This document shows, one piece after another, positions 50,123-59,729 of a DNA stretch of 64,000 nt. Every line of letters begins with the position of its first letter. Position 1 is the first letter of the stretch. The position numbers and the translations under genes were made by a program. The stretch comes from an uncultured bacterium (GTDB taxonomy: Bacteria > Pseudomonadota > Gammaproteobacteria > Burkholderiales > Burkholderiaceae_C): contig CAIYQZ010000048.1 in NCBI GenBank assembly GCA_903928495.1, positions 1 through 64,000 on the forward strand, read 5' to 3'. The notes under the pieces were generated by a model. It made no database searches. It had not been told where the DNA came from and worked only from the letters and a program-made list of their open reading frames with translations.

Positions 50123-52365
50123 ACATCAGGCGCATCCGCTATGCCCGCCTTCAGATGCGGCTGTTGGGCCGGAAAAGGGCCTTTTCGTTCGCTGTGGGCG
50201 CTGTGCGTGAACTGGCGGGTTGGAAAGGGTGGCAAAACCCTTTGCTGCGCCTCGTGGTCTGGCTGGTGGCGCTACCGATTCTCTGGCTGACGGTGTCCAC
50301 ACCTCTGTCCGAGGGGCAGCAATTGGTGTTCGGGTTGGTGACCTTCGTGGCAGCGTTGTTTTTGCGGCTGTTGCCCGGTCGTTATGTCACCCAGGCCTTG
50401 ATCGTCCTCTCCATCGTTGCCTCAACCCGGTACCTTTACTGGCGGTTGACCGAGACCATATCGTTTGACACTTGGCTGAGTGGGCTGTTTGGCACAGGGT
50501 TGTTCTTGGCGGAGTTGTACGCTTGGATCGTGCTGGTACTCGGATTCTTCCAGACTGCTTGGCCCTTGGAGCGCAAGCCTGCGGCCATGGAGCCAGACAG
50601 CAGCACATGGCCCACCGTGGATGTGTTCATTCCCACATACAACGAGCCTTTGAAAGTGGTCCGAACCACGGTGTTTGCTGCAATGGCCATCGATTGGCCA
50701 CGGCACAAAATCAAGGTGTACGTGCTGGATGACGGACGCCGTGAGGAGTTTGCCTCGTTTGCCAAAGAGGCTGGTGTTGGTTACCTCACACGCAAGAACA
50801 ACAAGCATGCGAAAGCCGGAAACATCAATGCCGCGCTGAAAGTGACGAACGGAGAGTACGTAGCGGTCTTTGACTGTGACCACATCCCCACCCGTACGTT
50901 CCTGCAAGTGGCCATGGGCTGGTTTCGGCGCGATGCCAAACTGGCCATGGTGCAGACACCACACCATTTTTTCTCGCCCGATCCATTTGAAAAGAACTTG
51001 GGCACGTTCAAGAAGGTGCCCAACGAAGGCGAACTGTTTTACGGACTGGTTCAAGACGGCAACGACTTGTGGAATGCCACGTTCTTTTGCGGTTCGTGTG
51101 CCGTCATGAAGCGTTCGGTGCTCGATGAAATTGGCGGCATCGCCATCGAGACAGTGACAGAGGATGCACACACGGCATTGAAGATGCACCGGCTGGGATA
51201 TTCGACTGCTTACCTGGCAGTGCCCCAGGCGGCCGGTTTTGCCACGGAATCTTTGGGGGCGCACGTGGGCCAGCGGATTCGCTGGGCGAGGGGGATGGCG
51301 CAGATCTTCCGTATCGACAACCCGCTGTTCGGCAGAGGTCTTCGGTTGCCCCAGCGGCTGTGTTACGCCAATGCCATGCTTCACTTCTTCTATGGGTTGC
51401 CTCGACTGGTGTTCCTCACGGCGCCTTTGGCCTACCTGTTGTTCGGCTCCCAGGTGATTCAGGCGTCGGCCATCACCATTGCCCTGTTTGCGTTGCCACA
51501 CTTGCTGCACGCCAACGTGACCAACTCGCGCATGCAGGGAGAGTTTCGTCATTCATTCTGGGCCGAGGTGTACGAGTCTGTGTTGGCTTGGTACATCTTG
51601 CGACCGACGCTGGTTGCGTTCATCAACCCCAAATATGGCAAGTTCAACGTGACCGCCAAGGGTGGCCTCAATGAGAGTGAATTCTTTGACTGGGACATTT
51701 CAAAGCCATACCTGATCCTCATGACCGCCAGTCTGCTCGGGCTGGTGGCGGGGGTGGTCAAGCTGTTCTGGGACTTCGACGCTGATGTTGACACCATCGT
51801 GTTGAACCTCATCTGGACGGTGTACAACCTCATCATGCTCGGCGCGGCCATCGCTGTTGCCAATGAGGCCCGTCAGGTACGTACGTCCCAGCGCGTGTCG
51901 ATGAAAATGCAGGCGGCTTTGCGCACGCCCGATGGCAGAAGCCATGTGTGCACAACCACCGATTACTCCGACGGCGGTGTGGGTGTCACGTTCCCGGTAC
52001 CGGTGGCGCTTCCTGTCGGGGAGAAGGTCAAACTCACTCTGCAGCGGGGTATGGATGAGTTCGAATTTGATGCATCGGTCAATCTGAACCGTGGCAACCA
52101 CGTGGGCTTGCAGTTTGCGTCCATGAACACGCAGCAGTCGATCGACTTTGTCCAGTGCACGTTTGCGCGGGCAGACAGTTGGGTGGTCTGGGGTGACAAG
52201 CGCAAATCTGACAAGCCGCTGTCATCGATGCGCGAAGTCACCTGGATGGGGTTCCGGGGGTTCAAGGTACTGGGCGCCGTTTTGCTGAACGAACTCAGGC
52301 GCCAGCGTGTCGCTCCCAAGCCTGTTGTCAAGGCGCAGCCCATTCCAGGCAAGGCGTCGACCTGA
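50119..52365 (+). CDS. bcsA: Cellulose synthase catalytic subunit BcsA
   Basis: Inner-membrane glycosyltransferase that polymerises UDP-glucose into beta-1,4-glucan and extrudes it. The GT2 motifs are complete: DDG (from 204), DCD (252-254), TED (to 349), and QRIRW (385-389). Several membrane helices flank the catalytic domain. The C-terminal PilZ domain has RTSQR (588-592) and DYSDGG (from 615), so it should bind cyclic di-GMP and be activated by it. 748 residues, normal for BcsA. No diguanylate cyclase lies in the window. Confidence 0.97.
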   Translation: MNIRRIRYARLQMRLLGRKRAFSFAVGAVRELAGWKGWQNPLLRLVVWLVALPILWLTVSTPLSEGQQLVFGLVTFVAALFLRLLPGRYVTQALIVLSIVASTRYLYWRLTETISFDTWLSGLFGTGLFLAELYAWIVLVLGFFQTAWPLERKPAAMEPDSSTWPTVDVFIPTYNEPLKVVRTTVFAAMAIDWPRHKIKVYVLDDGRREEFASFAKEAGVGYLTRKNNKHAKAGNINAALKVTNGEYVAVFDCDHIPTRTFLQVAMGWFRRDAKLAMVQTPHHFFSPDPFEKNLGTFKKVPNEGELFYGLVQDGNDLWNATFFCGSCAVMKRSVLDEIGGIAIETVTEDAHTALKMHRLGYSTAYLAVPQAAGFATESLGAHVGQRIRWARGMAQIFRIDNPLFGRGLRLPQRLCYANAMLHFFYGLPRLVFLTAPLAYLLFGSQVIQASAITIALFALPHLLHANVTNSRMQGEFRHSFWAEVYESVLAWYILRPTLVAFINPKYGKFNVTAKGGLNESEFFDWDISKPYLILMTASLLGLVAGVVKLFWDFDADVDTIVLNLIWTVYNLIMLGAAIAVANEARQVRTSQRVSMKMQAALRTPDGRSHVCTTTDYSDGGVGVTFPVPVALPVGEKVKLTLQRGMDEFEFDASVNLNRGNHVGLQFASMNTQQSIDFVQCTFARADSWVVWGDKRKSDKPLSSMREVTWMGFRGFKVLGAVLLNELRRQRVAPKPVVKAQPIPGKAST

Positions 52366-52400
52366 CGCCCAACGAATCAGTGAAAAACAAGGGAAACTCA

Positions 52401-54704
52401 ATGTTCAAACGTCAACTGCTCGCGGTTCTCATGTTCGGTGCGGCCGTCGCCACATCCACCATGACGCCCAACGTGTGGGCGCAAAGCAAAAAAGCCAAGG
52501 CTCTTGTCAGTGAACAGGCTGATCCGGCGGTCACGCTCACTTCGCCCAATTTCCCGGGTGTGGCGCTGCGCAACTACAGTTTCACGTTTAAGCAACTGGG
52601 CGTATTTCAACCCTTTCAGTTGCGGGGCATCGACCCGATCTACTCTGTCCCCTTCAGTATTCCCGCCGACGAAGTCGTCACGGCAATCAAGCTCAAGCTC
52701 GATTTTTCGTATTCCCCTTCACTGTTGACCAATCTGTCCCATTTGAAGGTTCTCCTCAACGGAGAAGTGGCACAGACTGTGCCCCTGCCCAAAGAGCAAG
52801 CCGGCGCAAGCCTCGTGCGCGAGATATCGATCGATCCACGCCTTGTCAGCGATTTCAACCGCCTGAGCCTTCAGTTCATCGGGCACTACACACTCGATTG
52901 CGAAGATCCGTTCCACTCCAGCCTTTGGCTGAATGTCAGCAATTTGAGTTCGCTCCAGTTCACTGTCACGCCGTTGTCGGTGGTGAATGATTTGGCGCTT
53001 TTGCCCGTGCCGTTTTTCGATCGGCGCGACGGCCGGCGCCTCGAGCGTCCCTTTGTTTTCGGTGCATCGCCTTCCGTTGCCACTCTGGAGGCGGCAGGCA
53101 TCGTGGCATCATGGTTCGGCGATCTGGCCAGCTACCGTGGCGCATTCTTCCCGGCCCACCTGAACAAACTGCCCACGGACAACGTCATCGTTTTCGCGAC
53201 CAGCGATGACCGCCCGCAGGGGTTGGTGGACATTCCGCCCATCAACGGCCCCACCATTGCAGTCACCGCTCACCCTGCAGATGTGCGCTACAAGGTTCTG
53301 TATGTGCTCGGACGTGATGCGGCTGAATTGCGCATCGCAGCCACGTCGTTGAGTCTTGGCAAGCCCGGCTTGTCAGGTCAAACTGTGGCGAGTGCCAAGC
53401 TCGACGGGCTCAAGGCGCGGGTGCCCTACGACGCTCCACGCTGGTTGCCCAGCGATCGTCCTGTGAAGTTCGGCGAAATTGCCACTCTTGACGAGCTCAA
53501 TGTGCGCGGTTTGTCGCCTGATCTGGTGCGGCTGAACGTGACCACGCCGCCTGACTTGTTTGCTTGGCGCTCGCCTGGCGTGCCGATGGAACTGAAGTAC
53601 CGTTACACGCCACGGCCGCGGCCTGACAAGTCAAACATGAATGTGTTGGTCAACGAGAAGTACATCACTTCCTACCCGTTGCTGGCTTATCCGGGGGCTG
53701 AGGCCCCCGATTCCACCCTCAAGGACCTTGCTGCGCGCCTGGCCCCCGGTGAATTGCTGCCTGCAGAGGCAAAGTTTCACTTGCCGGTCAACCAGTTGCG
53801 TGCCCGCGGCCAGTTGCAGTTCCACTTCAGCTTTGACTACCCAAAGGAGGGAGCTTGCCGGGACGTGGTGCTGGACAACGCACGGGCGGCCATCGATCCT
53901 GACTCCGTCATCGACATCAGCAAGTTCCCGCATTACCTGAAGATGCCCGACATGAGCGCGTTTGCCAACACAGGCTTTCCGTTCACTCGCATGGCAGACC
54001 TCTCAGAAACAGCTGTTGTGCTGCCTGACAGTTACACCGCTGGCGACATTGGCACCTATCTGACGATGATGGGGCGCATGGGCGAATCCACCGGATTGCC
54101 TGTGTACGGCGTGTCTGTGACGCGCGCTGCAGACGTTCAGAAATTCGCTGACAAAGACATCCTCTTGATAGGCGGTACCTCCAACCAGCCACTGCTCAAG
54201 GACTGGGCCAAGCACATGCCGTTCTCCGTGGATGGGCAAAGCCGTTTGTTCTCGTTGTCTGACGCCAAGAACAAATTCATGCCCTGGTATGAAACACGCC
54301 AAGGCGACTTCTTGCCTGTGGCCAACCTCTCGGCCAACACCCTGGCCACAGATGCTGTTCTGTTTGGTTTTGAATCACCACTGAAATCCGGGCGCAGTGT
54401 CGTCGCGTTGACCAGCGACCGTGTCAGCGGCCAGGCCGATGTGCTGAACGCACTCATGGATGCCGATGTGGTGCCCAAAATCCAAGGGGGTGTGTCTGTC
54501 ATACGCGGCAAAGAAGTCGATGCCATGGAAACCGCATCAACCTACTTTGTGGGCAGCCTTCCCCCGCTGATGGCTGTCCGCTGGGCGTTGGCCAATACGC
54601 CGTGGCTCGCTGCCCTGATCATTGTTGTCATTGCTGTGGTGCTGGCGGGTGTTCTGTACACCGTGCTGCGTCGCCAGGCCATGAAACGATCTGCTGGCAA
54701 GTAA
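52401..54704 (+). CDS. bcsB: Cellulose synthase periplasmic subunit BcsB
   Basis: Periplasmic partner that guides the glucan and anchors beside BcsA. The 767-residue protein has a signal peptide (FKRQLLAVLMFGAAVA, cut after VWA), alternating carbohydrate-binding and flavodoxin-like domains (GHYTLDCEDPFHSSLW is typical), and a C-terminal membrane helix (WLAALIIVVIAVVLAGVLY). ATG 52401 follows AAGGGA at 52389-52394; a GTG at 52380 is less likely. Follows bcsA by 35 bp. Confidence 0.95.
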   Translation: MFKRQLLAVLMFGAAVATSTMTPNVWAQSKKAKALVSEQADPAVTLTSPNFPGVALRNYSFTFKQLGVFQPFQLRGIDPIYSVPFSIPADEVVTAIKLKLDFSYSPSLLTNLSHLKVLLNGEVAQTVPLPKEQAGASLVREISIDPRLVSDFNRLSLQFIGHYTLDCEDPFHSSLWLNVSNLSSLQFTVTPLSVVNDLALLPVPFFDRRDGRRLERPFVFGASPSVATLEAAGIVASWFGDLASYRGAFFPAHLNKLPTDNVIVFATSDDRPQGLVDIPPINGPTIAVTAHPADVRYKVLYVLGRDAAELRIAATSLSLGKPGLSGQTVASAKLDGLKARVPYDAPRWLPSDRPVKFGEIATLDELNVRGLSPDLVRLNVTTPPDLFAWRSPGVPMELKYRYTPRPRPDKSNMNVLVNEKYITSYPLLAYPGAEAPDSTLKDLAARLAPGELLPAEAKFHLPVNQLRARGQLQFHFSFDYPKEGACRDVVLDNARAAIDPDSVIDISKFPHYLKMPDMSAFANTGFPFTRMADLSETAVVLPDSYTAGDIGTYLTMMGRMGESTGLPVYGVSVTRAADVQKFADKDILLIGGTSNQPLLKDWAKHMPFSVDGQSRLFSLSDAKNKFMPWYETRQGDFLPVANLSANTLATDAVLFGFESPLKSGRSVVALTSDRVSGQADVLNALMDADVVPKIQGGVSVIRGKEVDAMETASTYFVGSLPPLMAVRWALANTPWLAALIIVVIAVVLAGVLYTVLRRQAMKRSAGK

Positions 54705-54716
54705 GGGCATACACCC

Positions 54717-57700
54717 ATGAACCCATCGTTTCGTTTCAAGAAAATCCGCTGGCTGAGCCTGCTGGCGAATGCCTCGGTCACCTCAATCCTGTTGACGGGT
54801 GGGCAAGCAGCGCTGGCCAATGACAGCGTTGCCGTGAAGACCCTCACCGAGCAGGCCCGCTTCTGGGAAGGCAAGGGCCGCTCGGACCTCGCTGCTGCCG
54901 CCTGGAAACGGTTGTTGCAAATAGAGCCCCGCAATCCGGAAGCATTGGCTGGACTGGCCCAGTTCGAGTTGGACAACAACCGGCTCGATGCAGCACGTGC
55001 CATCACCGATGAACTGAAAAAACAGCCCCAGGCCAACCGCGATGCCATCCGCCGCATTGAAGGTGCCACCGCTCAGAAAACGGTCAACACCAAATTGCTG
55101 GACCAGGCACGTGCGGCCGCGCGTGCAGGGCGTGCCGACGAGGCGGTCGGGTTGTATCGCCAGTTGCTTGAAGGCAGACCCATGTCTGGCCCGTTGGCGC
55201 TGGAGTACTACCAGACCCTGGGCGGTACCACCAATGGCTGGGAAGAAGCCAGACGCGGTCTTGAAAAATTGCTGTCAGACGATCCGGACAGTGCATCCGT
55301 CGGTGTGGCTTATGGCCAGCATCTGACTTATCGCGCCAGCACCCGGCGCGAAGGCATTCGCCTGCTGGCGGGTTTGGCTGGCAAGCCGCAAGTGGCCAAA
55401 TCTGCCACCGACGCATGGCGCAAGGCCTTGATCTGGCTGGAGGCGAGCAAAAGCGATTTGTCTCTGTTTCAGGCTTTCTTGAGTGTGCAGCCCAACGATG
55501 CGGCCATCCGCGCGCGGGTGGCCGGGCTGAACCAGGCTTTTGTACCCAAGCCGTTGGATGCCAGAAGCATTGCATTGCGTGACGGCTTCAATGCCCTGAA
55601 TGTGGGTGATGTTGGCGAGGCTGAGCAACGCTTCGAGGGCCTGTTGGCCAGTGGGCCCAAAAACCCCGATGCCTTGGGTGGCCTTGGTGTGGTTCGGCTG
55701 AAGCAAGAACGTTTCACAGAGGCAGACAAGCTCCTGTCGGAGGCACTTCGCATCAGCGGCAATCGCAAGTGGGAAGAGGCGCTGACCAGCGCGAGGTTCT
55801 GGCAGTCCCTTGACGATGGTGATGCCGCCGCCACGGCCGGCGACATTGGTGCCGCACGTCGCTTTTACGAGCGCGCAGCACAGCTGGACCGCAAACAGGA
55901 GCGACCACCTTCTGCATTGGCAGACCTCCTGGTCCTGGAAGGCCGTTTGCTCGACGCAGAGCGTGCTTACCGTGCTGTGATGGCGTCACACCCCAAATCA
56001 GTCAATGTCCGACGTGGCTTGGCTGGAGTGCTGGTGCGGTCAGGCAAAGTGGACGAGGCTCTTCAACTTGCTGAAGGCTTGTCCGAGGAAGAGCGCGAAG
56101 AATTGGGCTACGGCAGCCTCAAGGCTGAGCAATACCGGCGCGCCGGTGTCCAGATGATTGCCCAAGGCAATCCAGTCGGAGCCATGCAGCAGCTGGAAGA
56201 AGCCTTGCTGTGGGATCCCAACAGCCCTTGGCTGCGCTTGGAATTGGCGCGTCTGTACCACCGCTCCGGCGCAGCCAGCGAGGCATTCGGGCTGATGGAT
56301 GGCTTGTTGCAGACGAGCCCCGACATGCCGGATGCCTTGCATGCCGCCGCCCTCATGAGTTCAGAGGCCAAGGAGTACGCACTCGGTTTGGCCATGCTGG
56401 AAAAAATCCCTGCCAGCTCACGCACCAGGGAAATGGCCGATCTCCAGCGCAAACTGTGGGTTCGTGCTCAGATTGGCAAAGCTGAAGTGCTCGCGCGCAT
56501 GGGCCAGAAGTCCCAGGCATCGGGCGTGCTGGATCAGGCCTTGACGGCAGCCGGCCGTGAAGCCGACCTGCTTGCTGCGATTGCGCAAGTCATGCTCGAC
56601 CTGGGCGACGAGCCCAAGTCACTGGTGATGATGCGGACGCTGTTGTCCCAAAGCCCAAAACCCGAAACCGACCTGCTGGTTCAGTATGCCGGCTTGTTGC
56701 TCAAGTCACGCCAGGACGTAGAACTGGCTGCGCAGTTGAGGCAGCTGTATGCCCAACCGCTCACGCCCAGCCAACGTTCCGACGTGGACGCCATCCGTTG
56801 GGCCTACAGCGTGCGTCAGACCGATGCCCAGCGTGAAGCAGGCAATTTCTCTGCAGCCTATGAAATAGCGGCGCAGTTGCTCAGTGAAAAGCCCAACGAT
56901 GTGCCTGCCCAGCAGGCCTTGGCGCGGCTGTACAGCAGTGCCGGAGAACATGCCCGTGCGTTGGCCTGGTACCACCAGATCCTGAATCAGGTTGAACCCG
57001 ATGTGTCCACCCTGGTGGCTGCAGGTGGTGCGGCCTTGGCCGCAGGCGAACTGTCGTATGCACAGTCCGCGCTCGAAGCCGCTGGTCGAATGGCACCCAC
57101 CGATCCGGCCGTTCTGTCTGCCAAAGGCCGATTGGCGCGGGCGCAAGGTAACACGAAGCAGGCCGTGGCATTGCTGCAGCAGGCACAACAAGTGTCATTG
57201 GCCCAGTCTCAAATTCAACGCACCGGCCCGCTGGGGGTCAACCTGGTGGACTATTCCATGCCCGCCCAAGCGGCTCCTGCAGCGGCTCAGGGGACCGGCA
57301 CACCGGCAGTGCCTCTCATCCCCAATCCCCTGGGTGGTCGCGCGGTGTCTCCAGCTGGCGTTCCGGCATACCGTCCGTTGATGCAGCCTGTGCCGCCGCA
57401 GCAACCCTACCCACCGGCGACCGCGCCCGCATCATCGGTGCCATCACCGGTGGTGCCCGGTTTTGCGCCGCGTCCAGCGCGTGTCAGCGGTGCGGAGCCC
57501 CAGCAGCAGCCTGCGTCGGCAGTGGCATCTGTCTTCACAGATGGTCCGCCACCGCGTGAAAGCATGCGCATGGTCCAGTACCTCAGCCCCCGGCCTCAGT
57601 TCGAGCGGGTGCCCGAAACGCGTTGGACCAATCCGCCTGAATATGCGGATTACCCAGCGCCGCGTGCACCTGCCATGGCCCCTCCTGCCAGTTCCGTGTT

Positions 57701-59156
57701 TGCGCAGCAGGGCGCCACGCTGTCGGCACCACCTGTGTTGATGCCCGTGACCGGCAATTACCCCGCCAGTTCCGGTTTCTCAGACACCGTGCGCCCACCG
57801 GCACCTTATCTGGCACCGTTGCAAACACCTCCCGCGCAGTTCGTGCCCGCCAGTGACAGCGCTGTTGCCGGTGACAGCTCTGCCCGGGCTGCCTGGGACA
57901 AGCCCGCACAACCTGCCCCGGTCAGCACGCCGCAGCGGCGCGTGACCGGCCCCGGCTCCTTGCAGCGCGAGATTGACGAATTGCGCGCAGACCGGTCGGG
58001 CTGGGCCTCGGCCGGTGGCATGTGGCGAGGCCGCAATGGCGATTCCGGCACCAGTGAACTGACCGACTTCAGCACGGTGGTGGAAGGTCGTTTTCCCTTT
58101 GGTGACAGTGGCCACCTCGTGTTGCGGATGGAGCCTGTATTCCTCAGTGCCGGGCGCATCAGTGCCACTGACTTCAACAGCTCGCAGCAGTTCGGCTCCA
58201 ACGCGCTGGCCAATGTGGCCGGTGGCGTTGGCACCACCCGCGACCAGGAAGACTCGGGACTGGGCCTGTCCATTGCGTACGAAACCGCTCGCCTGAAACT
58301 GGACCTGGGGGCCACGCCGTTGGGCTTCAAAGTCGCCAACTTCGTGGGGGGGGTGGCTTACAACGACTCATTTGGCGACCTTAAACTCAAGCTCGATGTT
58401 TCTCGCCGTGCCGTCACAGACAGCCTGTTGTCCTACGCCGGTACCGTTGACGACGTGACGGGCAAAACCTGGGGCGGTGTGACCGCCACCGGTGCGCGTG
58501 CCGAAGTTGGCGTTGAGCAGGGGGCTTTCGGGCTCTATGGTTACGGCGGATTCCACATGTTGCGCGGCAAGAACGTCGTCAACAACAGCCGCTTTGAAAT
58601 CGGTGGTGGGGCGTACTACAAGCTCGTTCAAGACAGCGACATGGAGTTCACCGCCGGTGTCAGCGTGACTGCATTGGGGTACAAGCGCAACCTGCGTTAC
58701 TTCACACTTGGACACGGCGGCTACTTCAGTCCCCAGCGCTATTTCAGCATCGCATTGCCGGTCGAGTTGGCGGGTAGATCCGGAAAGGTGTCCTACCGCA
58801 TCGACGGCTCCATCGGCATTCAGAACTTCCGCGAAAACACCGCAGCCTACTTCCCTGGCGACGCTGTGCAGCAAGCCAACTGGGAAACCGTGGCCACGGC
58901 CAATGCAGTGGCTGCGCCCACCAGCGTCACGTGGCGCTCGTTTTACCCGGGGCAATCCAAGACCGGTCTCGGTTTCCGTCTCGGTGGTGAAGCAGAGTAC
59001 CAGTTCGCACCGCAATGGTCGGTGGGCGGCAAGGTGTCCATCGACAACGCATCCGACTACACCCAGACCAGCGGTCTGGTGTACGTGAGGTACAGCTTTG
59101 ATCCCATCTACACGCCCACGCGCTTCCCGCCTCGGGCATTGAAAGTGGGGCAGTGA
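54717..59156 (+). CDS. bcsC: Cellulose export protein BcsC with long proline-rich linker
   Basis: Outer-membrane exporter of cellulose, 1479 residues. After a signal peptide (ending near AALA-NDS) come about 800 residues of TPR repeats spanning the periplasm, then a linker at ~850-1078 very rich in Pro, Ala, Gln and Ser, and a C-terminal beta-barrel (~1095-1479) with GLGFRLGGEAEYQFAPQWSVGG and a final YVRYSFDP strand. Most BcsC proteins pass from TPR to barrel with little linker; the ~230-residue insert is unusual. Follows bcsB by 12 bp. No bcsZ cellulase gene occurs between A and C or after. Confidence 0.93.
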   Translation: MNPSFRFKKIRWLSLLANASVTSILLTGGQAALANDSVAVKTLTEQARFWEGKGRSDLAAAAWKRLLQIEPRNPEALAGLAQFELDNNRLDAARAITDELKKQPQANRDAIRRIEGATAQKTVNTKLLDQARAAARAGRADEAVGLYRQLLEGRPMSGPLALEYYQTLGGTTNGWEEARRGLEKLLSDDPDSASVGVAYGQHLTYRASTRREGIRLLAGLAGKPQVAKSATDAWRKALIWLEASKSDLSLFQAFLSVQPNDAAIRARVAGLNQAFVPKPLDARSIALRDGFNALNVGDVGEAEQRFEGLLASGPKNPDALGGLGVVRLKQERFTEADKLLSEALRISGNRKWEEALTSARFWQSLDDGDAAATAGDIGAARRFYERAAQLDRKQERPPSALADLLVLEGRLLDAERAYRAVMASHPKSVNVRRGLAGVLVRSGKVDEALQLAEGLSEEEREELGYGSLKAEQYRRAGVQMIAQGNPVGAMQQLEEALLWDPNSPWLRLELARLYHRSGAASEAFGLMDGLLQTSPDMPDALHAAALMSSEAKEYALGLAMLEKIPASSRTREMADLQRKLWVRAQIGKAEVLARMGQKSQASGVLDQALTAAGREADLLAAIAQVMLDLGDEPKSLVMMRTLLSQSPKPETDLLVQYAGLLLKSRQDVELAAQLRQLYAQPLTPSQRSDVDAIRWAYSVRQTDAQREAGNFSAAYEIAAQLLSEKPNDVPAQQALARLYSSAGEHARALAWYHQILNQVEPDVSTLVAAGGAALAAGELSYAQSALEAAGRMAPTDPAVLSAKGRLARAQGNTKQAVALLQQAQQVSLAQSQIQRTGPLGVNLVDYSMPAQAAPAAAQGTGTPAVPLIPNPLGGRAVSPAGVPAYRPLMQPVPPQQPYPPATAPASSVPSPVVPGFAPRPARVSGAEPQQQPASAVASVFTDGPPPRESMRMVQYLSPRPQFERVPETRWTNPPEYADYPAPRAPAMAPPASSVFAQQGATLSAPPVLMPVTGNYPASSGFSDTVRPPAPYLAPLQTPPAQFVPASDSAVAGDSSARAAWDKPAQPAPVSTPQRRVTGPGSLQREIDELRADRSGWASAGGMWRGRNGDSGTSELTDFSTVVEGRFPFGDSGHLVLRMEPVFLSAGRISATDFNSSQQFGSNALANVAGGVGTTRDQEDSGLGLSIAYETARLKLDLGATPLGFKVANFVGGVAYNDSFGDLKLKLDVSRRAVTDSLLSYAGTVDDVTGKTWGGVTATGARAEVGVEQGAFGLYGYGGFHMLRGKNVVNNSRFEIGGGAYYKLVQDSDMEFTAGVSVTALGYKRNLRYFTLGHGGYFSPQRYFSIALPVELAGRSGKVSYRIDGSIGIQNFRENTAAYFPGDAVQQANWETVATANAVAAPTSVTWRSFYPGQSKTGLGFRLGGEAEYQFAPQWSVGGKVSIDNASDYTQTSGLVYVRYSFDPIYTPTRFPPRALKVGQ

Positions 59157-59157
59157 C

Positions 59158-59706
59158 ATGTCCATGCCAGTAAACCCAACTGCCTCCTCTGTTCAGCGGT
59201 GGTCGCGCGGTGTGGTCGCGTTGGGCGTGTTGTCGGTGCTGTGGGGGTGCGGCAGCGCTGGCCCCAAACCCGGGCAACTGGTGTTTCCCGCGGGCAACGC
59301 AGGCTACGGCTACTCATCCATGGGTAGCATGGGTGGTGGGGTTGGCCAAGACCCTGCCGAAACGGCAGCGATCAACCCGTTTGACCCGATCGCCTTAAAC
59401 AACCTGGCTGTGGCAGAGGCCGCCAGAGGCCGCTACCAGCAGGCATCGTCGTTGTTGCAGCGCGCCGTTAAACTGGCCCCCGCGCGTGCAGACATCGCCG
59501 CCAATCTGTCCAGCCTCCAGCGCTGGCTGGCTCAAGTGGAGGGGCAAGCCGCATTGGGCATGCCTCCGCAGCCGTTGCAACTGCCGTATCAGGAAACGGG
59601 CTTGCCCGAGGTTCCACCTCTGTGGGTCCCGCCAACCCTGTCGGCACAGCCCGGTGTGCGCGCACCGGCAGCACCAGTGCCCCTGGTCCCGCCCGGCAGC
59701 CGTTGA
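59158..59706 (+). CDS. Small TPR lipoprotein at the end of the cellulose operon
   Basis: A 182-residue lipoprotein starting one base after the bcsC stop. The signal ALGVLSVLWGC ends in a lipobox Cys. A single TPR-like helical pair (PIALNNLAVAEAARGRYQQA, then LLQRAVKLAPARADIAANL) is followed by a Pro-rich tail. I do not recognise it as a named Bcs protein. Position suggests an outer-membrane helper of BcsC, perhaps binding its TPR or linker; this is inference. It converges on the prenyltransferase gene with a 23-bp gap. Confidence 0.78.
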   Translation: MSMPVNPTASSVQRWSRGVVALGVLSVLWGCGSAGPKPGQLVFPAGNAGYGYSSMGSMGGGVGQDPAETAAINPFDPIALNNLAVAEAARGRYQQASSLLQRAVKLAPARADIAANLSSLQRWLAQVEGQAALGMPPQPLQLPYQETGLPEVPPLWVPPTLSAQPGVRAPAAPVPLVPPGSR

Positions 59707-59729
59707 GCCTGGTTTGCCCGGACGCGCTG

